Below, in pieces: positions 1-4,507 of a DNA stretch of 5,771 nucleotides; positions within the stretch are counted from its first letter, which is position 1; every line of letters begins with the position of its first letter. The translations under genes and the position numbers were made by a program. Location: assembly GCA_029862935.1 (NCBI GenBank), contig JAOTWK010000245.1, positions 1 to 5,771 on the forward strand, read 5' to 3'. Under the pieces are notes generated by a model that was not told the origin of the DNA, did no database searches, and worked only from the letters and a program-made list of their open reading frames with translations. This DNA comes from Gemmatimonadota bacterium (GTDB taxonomy: Bacteria; Gemmatimonadota; Gemmatimonadetes; Gemmatimonadales; GWC2-71-9).

Positions 1-46
1 CGATGGCTCCCAAAGCAGGCGCGCTACCGGGCTGCGCCACGCCCCG
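1..46 (-). tRNA. tRNA-Pro(UGG), 5' half only, cut by the window edge
   Basis: Read on the minus strand from 46, the sequence matches a bacterial tRNA-Pro. The acceptor strand CGGGGCG begins with the C1 typical of proline tRNAs. It is followed by TG, a D stem GCGC/GCGC around the loop AGCCCGGTA, G26, anticodon-stem strand CCTGC and loop TTTGGGA, which gives anticodon TGG. The 3' half lies outside the window. The bases after the loop read GCCATCG, where GCAGG is needed to pair with CCTGC, so only two of five anticodon-stem pairs form and the last five bases (5 to 1) depart from a normal tRNA. This could be a disrupted or relic tRNA, a recombination junction, or an edge artefact. The leader at 53-49 (GCCCC on the minus strand) can also pair with acceptor bases 45-41 (GGGGC). 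The identity of the 5' half is firm; whether it is functional is unknown. Confidence 0.72.
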
Positions 47-51
47 TGGGG

Positions 52-81
52 GCCGTCAGCTTTCAGCCGTCAGCTGTCAGC
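52..81 (+). repeat. Tandem 14-nt unit; left arm of an inverted repeat
   Basis: Two direct copies of a 14-nt unit lie head to tail: gccgtcagctttca (52-65) and gccgtcagctgtca (66-79), differing at one base, followed by gc. The last 23 nt (59-81) match the reverse complement of 185-207 at 21 of 23 positions. The tract begins 6 nt upstream of the tRNA 5' end. From memory, short repeats built on a CAGC(C/T)GTCAGCT core occur between genes in many unrelated bacteria. That was not checked here. Confidence 0.85.
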
Positions 82-143
82 AGACTGCATGCCGCTGAAG
101 GGTACATAACGACTGGCCGACGGACAACGCAGGGTGGGTTCGT

Positions 144-172
144 TTTGTGTTGGGTGATGGGCACCTCGTCAA
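144..172 (-). promoter_or_regulatory. Weak candidate promoter for the tRNA
   Basis: On the minus strand TTGACG (172-167) resembles a -35 box, and CACAAA (149-144) follows after 17 nt as a poor -10 with 3 of 6 consensus bases. It lies between the two repeat arms and would give a leader of roughly 90 nt before the tRNA 5' end at 46. No better -10 is visible close to the tRNA, because the repeat occupies that place. The tRNA could also be read through from the rdgB transcript. Chance occurrence is quite possible. Confidence 0.18.
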
Positions 173-184
173 ACATTCGGACCG

Positions 185-207
185 GCTGAGAGCTGACGGC
201 TGAAGGC
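185..207 (-). repeat. Right arm of the inverted repeat, touching the rdgB stop codon
   Basis: The reverse complement of 185-207 is gccttca, gccgtcagctctca, gc, which is one and a half copies of the 14-nt unit seen at 52-79. It pairs with 59-81 except at two positions, with 103 nt between the arms. The arm starts at the last base of the rdgB TAG (207-209). In the transcript the arms could form a long stem downstream of rdgB. No T-run follows, so it is not a standard intrinsic terminator. Confidence 0.85.
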
Positions 208-833
208 TACCCTCCCCTCGCCTCCAACCACTCCGCAAACGCCCGGAACGCTCTGCCCCGGTGGCTCACCGCGTCCTTCTCGTCTGCCGGCGCCAAACCA
301 AAACTCATCTCGAGGTCGTCCGAGTAGAAGAGCGGATCGTAGCCGAAGCCGCCGGTGCCTTCCGGCGCGGTAAGGATTCGACCCGCGCACGCGCCTTCGA
401 ACGTGTAGGCGACCGCGTCGGGTCGCGGGACGAAGGCGACGACGCAGCGATAGCGCGCGCGTCGCCGTTCGTCCGGAAGGCCATCGAGCCGTCTGAGCAG
501 CTCCGCGTTGTTCGCCTGGTCTTGCTCATCGGCCGGGCCGTCGCATAACGCAAACCGCCGCGATCTGACGCCAGGCAGGCCGCCGAGTGCGAGCACCTCG
601 AGCCCGGAATCGTCGGCCACCGTCGGTCCCCCGCTGATGCGGGCGAAGTACTCGGCCTTGCGACGCGCGTTGCCCTCGAATGATTCGGCGTGCTCGAGCT
701 GCGCTTCTTCTGGGCTTTCCGGGATGCCAGTGTCGCTCAAAAACTTAAGCTGATGGGGAAGACTCGCGAGGATCGCACGGATCTCGCGCGCCTTTCCTGG
801 ATTCCGCGTGGCAATGAGGACGGAGGTCGTCAC
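207..833 (-). CDS. rdgB: Non-canonical purine NTP pyrophosphatase, RdgB/HAM1 family
   Basis: This enzyme hydrolyses dITP, ITP and XTP to the monophosphate and pyrophosphate, which keeps deaminated purines out of DNA and RNA; it acts in the cytosol. The 208-residue product is full length for the family (about 200). Visible motifs are the N-terminal nucleotide-binding T9-x-N11-x-x-K14; SFEGNARRKA (51-60), the usual F-x-x-N-A-x-x-KA segment; VADDSGLEV (72-80) with catalytic Asp 74/75; GGFGYDPLF (161-169); and SHRGRA (190-195). The start is GTG at 833-831, sharing one base with the rph stop (TAGTG). That overlap plus the correct N-terminus decides the start. No Shine-Dalgarno sequence is visible, so translation probably depends on ribosomes finishing rph. 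An rph-rdgB pair is common in bacteria. The stop abuts an inverted-repeat arm. Confidence 0.96.
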   Translation of the reverse strand: MTTSVLIATRNPGKAREIRAILASLPHQLKFLSDTGIPESPEEAQLEHAESFEGNARRKAEYFARISGGPTVADDSGLEVLALGGLPGVRSRRFALCDGPADEQDQANNAELLRRLDGLPDERRRARYRCVVAFVPRPDAVAYTFEGACAGRILTAPEGTGGFGYDPLFYSDDLEMSFGLAPADEKDAVSHRGRAFRAFAEWLEARGG

Positions 834-1540
834 TACGCCAGCACGCGACGCTGTTCGGCGAAGAGGCGCTGAATGCCTTCCTGGGCGAGCGCGAGCATGC
901 GATCGAGGGCCGCGCGATCGAACGGCGCTCCCTCCGATGTTCCCTGTACCTCGACAAACCGGTCGGGCTCGATCATGACGATGTTGGCGTCGACGTCGGC
1001 CGTCTTATCCTCTACATAAGACAGGTCGACGCATGGTGTGCCGTTCGCGACTCCCACGGAGATGGCCGCAACGAGCGCACCGAACGGGTTGGCCGCTTCG
1101 GTCTGCTGGTCGATCCACGTGCACGCGTCGGCGAGGGCGACGACCCCGCCGGTGATCGCGGCCGTGCGCGTGCCGCCATCGGCCTGGAGCACATCGCAGT
1201 CAACCGTGATCGTGCGCTCCCCAAAGGCGAATCCTTTGAGCGCGGTTCTGAGGCTCCGCCCGATCAGACGCTGGATCTCGGCGGTGCGTCCGCCCGGTCC
1301 ACGTCGCTCTCGCTGTGAGCGCTCCGTCGTCGCGCGCGGCAGCATGGCGTATTCGGCGGTGAGCCAGCCCAGCCCCGACCCGCGGCGCCACCCGGGAACG
1401 CCGTCGGTCACGCTCGCCGTGCATATGACGAGGGTGCCACCCATGCGCACGAGGCAGGACCCTTCCGCGTACGGATTGGCCCCGCGCTCCAATTCCATCG
1501 GACGCAGCTCGTTCGGTTGACGGCCATCAGGACGGACCAT
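833..1540 (-). CDS. rph: Ribonuclease PH
   Basis: This is a phosphorolytic 3'-5' exoribonuclease that trims nucleotides after the CCA end of tRNA precursors, working as a hexamer (trimer of dimers) in the cytosol. The 235-residue length is normal. Family signatures are the N-terminal RPDGRQPNELRP; GGRTAEIQRLIGRSLR (83-98) with the conserved Arg 85; DGGTRTAAITGG (121-132) carrying the phosphate-binding Thr-Arg; YVEDKTADVDANIVM (175-189) with acidic catalytic residues near Asp 178 and Asp 184; and VQGTSEG (198-204). No key residue is missing. It starts with ATG 3 nt after the antiporter stop and ends in a one-base stop/start overlap with rdgB, so it sits inside the operon. A partial tRNA lies downstream; RNase PH acts on tRNA 3' ends, but a specific link is not implied. 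Confidence 0.97.
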   Translation of the reverse strand: MVRPDGRQPNELRPMELERGANPYAEGSCLVRMGGTLVICTASVTDGVPGWRRGSGLGWLTAEYAMLPRATTERSQRERRGPGGRTAEIQRLIGRSLRTALKGFAFGERTITVDCDVLQADGGTRTAAITGGVVALADACTWIDQQTEAANPFGALVAAISVGVANGTPCVDLSYVEDKTADVDANIVMIEPDRFVEVQGTSEGAPFDRAALDRMLALAQEGIQRLFAEQRRVLA

Positions 1541-1543
1541 CGA

Positions 1544-2917
1544 TCATCCGTCCGGAGGTGGCGGGACGCTCTTGCGGTCGTCACGCTCGGGCATCGGCCG
1601 CTTGTGCAGATCTGCCGGATCGGTGATGCCCCAGCGACCGAAGGCCCACTTGAGCAGCGGCGGGGCAATGAACGTCGTGCCCATGACCATGATCACGACG
1701 GCACTGAACAGCTCCCGTGTGAGGACGCCGGCGACCAGCCCGATGTTGGCGAAGATGAGTCCCACTTCACCGCGGGGGATCATGCCGACGCCCACGCCTA
1801 CCTTGTTGAAGTTGAGCCACGGCACCGCCCACCCGGCGACCACCTTTCCAATGATCGCTATGATGAAGAGCCCCGCGCCGATGGCGAGAATCACCGCGTT
1901 GTTGCCGGCAAACGGATTGAGGAGCGACACGTCGAACTGCGCGCCGATGCTGAGGAAGAAGATGGGCGTGAAGATGTCGGCGACCGGTTTGATCCGGCTG
2001 TTGATGGTATCGAACTGATTGGTTCCGGACAGGATGATGCCGGCGGCGAAGGCCCCGATGATGAGCGCCGATCCGGCGAGGTCGGCCAGCGCCGCCATGA
2101 ACAACACAAAGGCGAATGCAGCAACGAGCAGCATGCCGCGCACCCGCATTTGATCGAGCAGTCCGAACACCCGCGGCGCCACTGCAAGGCCCAGCCCGAC
2201 GGCGAGCACGAGGAACCCAATGGCAGTGGCCATGGACCGACCGATCCCCAATACGGACACCGCTTGACCCGCAACCAGCGAGGAAACCAGACCAAGTAAG
2301 AGGATGCCCAGGATGTCGTCGATGACCGCGGCCCCGATGACCATACGTGCTTCCACCGAGTGCATGACACGAAGATCTTGCAGCACGCGAGCGGTAATCC
2401 CGACCGACGTGGCGGTGAGCGTCGCTCCCAGGAAGATGCCGGTGGTCGTCACATCGGCATTGCTGTATTCGGCGCTCACCAGTGGCGAAATCCAGAACAG
2501 GAATCCCCCGGCCAGCGGCAGGATCACGCCGACCGCGGCGACAGATGCCGCCCCGGGGCCAACGCGAAACATCTGTTTGAGGTCCGTTTCCAGGCCGATT
2601 TCGAACAGCAGGATCACGACACCGATCTCGGCGAGGATCCGAATAATCTCTGTCAGCGGCTCGTCTGGTGCAGTTGGGATGATCCCCAACATGCTGCCGC
2701 CCAGCACGATGCCTGCGATGAGCTCGCCCAAGACCGCAGGCTGTCCCAACCGTTCGAACAACTCCCCGGAGAACTTCCCGGCGAGCAGCATGGCGCCAAG
2801 CACAAAAAAGAGGCTGACGATCACCTCAGCCCCTTCTCCGCTTGAGCCCAACGCCCAGGCCGGAACGGTGAGCACCACCACAACGAGGGCCGGTCTTCGG
2901 AGAGCGCGGAGGTTCAT
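1544..2917 (-). CDS. CPA2-family cation:proton antiporter (NapA-like)
   Basis: This is an inner-membrane antiporter exchanging Na+ (possibly K+) for protons, serving pH and ion balance. The 457-residue protein has about a dozen hydrophobic helices from residue 31 to 425, then a charged, proline-rich tail (about 433-457) lacking a TrkA-N domain. Family marks are GQPAVLGELIAGIVLGG (58-74), the unwound-helix motif TATSVGIT (168-175), GAAVIDDILGI (195-205) with the ion-binding pair Asp200-Asp201, Lys358 in IIGKVVAGW, and IPRGEVGLI (380-388). The Asp-Asp pair resembles the electrogenic Na+/H+ type rather than KefB/KefC. Residues 1-24 look like a signal peptide or an extra helix (basic start, hydrophobic run, ALG). 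The ATG lies 15 nt after the preceding stop; AAGG about 12 nt upstream is a weak, distant Shine-Dalgarno match. The ion cannot be decided from sequence. Confidence 0.92.
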   Translation of the reverse strand: MNLRALRRPALVVVVLTVPAWALGSSGEGAEVIVSLFFVLGAMLLAGKFSGELFERLGQPAVLGELIAGIVLGGSMLGIIPTAPDEPLTEIIRILAEIGVVILLFEIGLETDLKQMFRVGPGAASVAAVGVILPLAGGFLFWISPLVSAEYSNADVTTTGIFLGATLTATSVGITARVLQDLRVMHSVEARMVIGAAVIDDILGILLLGLVSSLVAGQAVSVLGIGRSMATAIGFLVLAVGLGLAVAPRVFGLLDQMRVRGMLLVAAFAFVLFMAALADLAGSALIIGAFAAGIILSGTNQFDTINSRIKPVADIFTPIFFLSIGAQFDVSLLNPFAGNNAVILAIGAGLFIIAIIGKVVAGWAVPWLNFNKVGVGVGMIPRGEVGLIFANIGLVAGVLTRELFSAVVIMVMGTTFIAPPLLKWAFGRWGITDPADLHKRPMPERDDRKSVPPPPDG

Positions 2918-2932
2918 GAGGGCGAGCGGCCT

Positions 2933-3307
2933 TTAGAAAGGGGCCCGTGCTTCGGGTCGGAGAGAAAAGGGGTAGGCGGTGAACGGGAGCTCGATCTCGA
3001 CCTGGTACTCCGTGCGGATCGTGATTTCTCGCGGACGAGCAGTGCGCCTGATGGTGAAGCGGCGGGCCTCGCTCGGGAGCTCGAGCTGATCGACCCGCTG
3101 GATGAGTCGCGCACGGATGATGGTGTTGTCGATGTACCGTGCGAGGCGCGCCTGGGCGTTCATCTCCTCCAGCAACCGCAGGTAGCGGTAGGCGTGGCCC
3201 CCGACACCGACGCCGTAGTAGACGAGCACGGTCACGATGAGCAGGCCGAAGAGACAGCCGATGCGACTGCGGCCGTGGGAGCGTGCCCGCGACGAGGAAC
3301 TCACCAT
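2933..3307 (-). CDS. Small single-pass membrane protein, DUF4845-like
   Basis: This 124-residue protein has a basic, serine-rich N-terminus (1-15) and one hydrophobic helix (about 16-37: IGCLFGLLIVTVLVYYGVGV). A short helical stretch follows (40-75), then an alternating charged/hydrophobic segment (83-110) that looks like beta strands and probably lies in the periplasm. There is no enzyme motif. The architecture (short N-terminus, one membrane helix, small helix-plus-strand domain with RRFTIRR and EITI segments) resembles small DUF4845-type proteins I recall from Gemmatimonadota, but this is recognition from memory, not a search result. The ATG overlaps the lptE stop by 7 nt (ATGGTGA); the next codon is GTG and could also serve as start. 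Its tight coupling to lptE suggests a role in envelope assembly, perhaps as an anchored accessory protein. That role is inference only. Confidence 0.85.
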   Translation of the reverse strand: MVSSSSRARSHGRSRIGCLFGLLIVTVLVYYGVGVGGHAYRYLRLLEEMNAQARLARYIDNTIIRARLIQRVDQLELPSEARRFTIRRTARPREITIRTEYQVEIELPFTAYPFSLRPEARAPF

Positions 3308-3801
3308 TGTGACTGCGCTCCGTCCACGATGTCCGCGACCAGCTTCTCGAGCGCCACTCGCCGTCCGTCCGCCTCAGCCGGCGGCGCATACTCTCCGTCG
3401 ACCATGAGACCCGAGCGTTGCCACAACGCTCGTCCTTCGACCAGGTCGAAGATTTCGAGGTTGACCACGATGCGGACGCGCCGTCGCGTGACGGTCACCT
3501 CGCCCTGGCCCGGCACCTGCGACAGGAGGAGATCCGGTTCGTAGCGCACGATGGTCCCGCGTACAACGGCATTGGCCGACGCTTCCGCTGCGAGGCGGAG
3601 CCCCAGGCGACCCTCCAACGCCTGCAGGACCGCGTCGTTCACCTCCTGCGTCAACGCCGGTTCCGCTGTCTGATTGTCGAACGGAAGAACGGCCACCGTC
3701 TTGACGTGTCCCGGAAGCCCTCCACCAGCAAACCCGTAAAGGCATGCCGCCGAACAAAGGGGGGCGAGCGCAAGGATGACGCGGGTGATCCTACGGCTCA
3801 C
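3301..3801 (-). CDS. lptE: LptE-like LPS-assembly lipoprotein
   Basis: LptE is an outer-membrane lipoprotein that sits in the LptD barrel and helps insert lipopolysaccharide into the outer leaflet. The GTG start at 3801 gives 166 residues with a classic lipoprotein signal: MSRRITR, a hydrophobic run, and lipobox SAAC with the acylated Cys at 20. After it, LYGFAGGGLPGHVKTVAVL, then FDNQTAEPALTQEVNDAVLQAL, matches the LptE pattern of a G-F/Y-S-like turn, LP-x-H-hK-h-hh, N-T-x-E-P and a helix. A strand region with TRRRVRIVVNLEIFDL follows. An upstream TTG at 3837 is in frame (178 residues) but would put a long non-signal segment in front. The GTG is preferred for the signal peptide and for GAGAG 8 nt before it. 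It overlaps the preceding stop by 11 nt. No lptD is in the window. Family fit is good, although LptE diverges widely. Confidence 0.85.
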   Translation of the reverse strand: MSRRITRVILALAPLCSAACLYGFAGGGLPGHVKTVAVLPFDNQTAEPALTQEVNDAVLQALEGRLGLRLAAEASANAVVRGTIVRYEPDLLLSQVPGQGEVTVTRRRVRIVVNLEIFDLVEGRALWQRSGLMVDGEYAPPAEADGRRVALEKLVADIVDGAQSQW

Positions 3802-4507
3802 GCCACATGCTCTCGTCCACCGTCGTAAGGGTGTCAATCGCTTGCACCGAGAAGATGACCGTACTGGCCGACCCGGGAAACACCATCTGCGCGGTCACTG
3901 GCTGCAGGGTCGAATCGGCGTACGCCACGCTGACGGTTGCGATGACATCGGAGGACTGCCGGAGATCCGCCGCAAAGGTCCCCCCCGGATGCCGCTGGAC
4001 GGCGTAGGTCAGCGTGTCTCCAGCGAGTGCGTAACGCCACTGATGCAGGTCTCCTTCCACGCGCCCCGTCAGGACCGCGCCCGCCAGCGCGTCGCGCGGG
4101 ATTCCCAAGGCAGCCCAAAACACCGGGGCCACCTGAATCAATCGCTCGACGTCTTCTTCTGGTCGGGACCACACGATGTCGTCACCCACGATCACCGCCG
4201 CGCCCGACCGCCCAAACGGCGCACGATAGTCGAACCGCACGGAGTCGGGCGGCACGAAATGCACGGCTGCCCTGCCCCGGGTCGTTCCCTGCTGCGTCCT
4301 GTACGTCCATCGCAGATCGTACCGCAACTTCTCGGTCGGCACGAACAGCGCGACCAGTTCCTCGACTTGCGTCAGCGTTAACGGGGGTAGGTCGGCGGGT
4401 GCCAGTGTCGCCACCTTGACCCCGCAGGCCGCAAGCCCGACTGCGCCAAGCGCCCCGAGATAATAGACGAACCGGTCCGGTCGGTCAAGCGCAAACCATT
4501 GCTGCAT
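3791..4507 (-). CDS. Lipoprotein, probable LolA/LolB-like fold (DUF4292-like)
   Basis: This is a 238-residue predicted lipoprotein. The signal runs to lipobox LAAC with Cys at 28; residues 8-12 (DRPDR) make the N-region unusually acidic for such a signal. After a short helix (44-54) comes a series of alternating strands: LRYDLRWTYRTQ, GRAAVHFVPPDSVRFDYRAP, GAAVIVGDDIVWSRP, then DLHQWRYALAGDTLTYAV and later strands, the last being STVIFSVQAID. A curved sheet built of strand pairs with a 'was the lipid shed' style of topology fits the LolA/LolB/DUF4292 group, which binds acyl chains, but I see no decisive residue. It starts with ATG sharing one base with the upstream barrel stop (TGATG) and has no clear Shine-Dalgarno sequence. 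Its place between a BamA-like barrel and LptE points to outer-membrane or lipoprotein assembly. The exact role is unknown. Confidence 0.85.
   Translation of the reverse strand: MQQWFALDRPDRFVYYLGALGAVGLAACGVKVATLAPADLPPLTLTQVEELVALFVPTEKLRYDLRWTYRTQQGTTRGRAAVHFVPPDSVRFDYRAPFGRSGAAVIVGDDIVWSRPEEDVERLIQVAPVFWAALGIPRDALAGAVLTGRVEGDLHQWRYALAGDTLTYAVQRHPGGTFAADLRQSSDVIATVSVAYADSTLQPVTAQMVFPGSASTVIFSVQAIDTLTTVDESMWREP

Noticed and set aside
52..81. Possible CRISPR repeat-spacer start
   Set aside because: The 14-nt units are directly adjacent with no spacers, there are only two copies and no cas gene is present.
52..207. Possible intrinsic terminator after rdgB
   Set aside because: The stem arms are 103 nt apart and no T-run follows either arm on the minus strand, so the usual terminator form is absent. 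It is kept as an inverted repeat only.
169..390. Minus-strand 73-codon frame reaching past the rdgB stop
   Set aside because: It is out of frame with rdgB, overlaps its most conserved C-terminal motifs and has a Gly/Arg-rich product with no domain.
1038..1520. Plus-strand frame of 160 codons opposite rph
   Set aside because: Antisense to RNase PH with all its motifs intact. The product is low-complexity Pro/Ser/Arg with no family resemblance.
1517..2299. Long plus-strand frame (260 codons) opposite the antiporter, plus another at 2304-2936
   Set aside because: They lie wholly or almost wholly antisense to a clear CPA2 antiporter. Their products are rich in His, Asp, Glu, Arg or Ser/Pro with no recognisable domain, as expected for shadow frames in GC-rich DNA.
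3776..4381. Plus-strand frame of 201 codons opposite the LolA/LolB-like lipoprotein
   Set aside because: Arg/His-rich antisense shadow. The minus-strand reading has a lipobox and coupled start and stop, which explains the region.
3301..4507. Possible frameshift between the two lipoprotein genes, given their overlap
   Set aside because: Each frame has its own signal peptide and lipobox and its own complete fold-like pattern, so they are two genes and not one broken gene.
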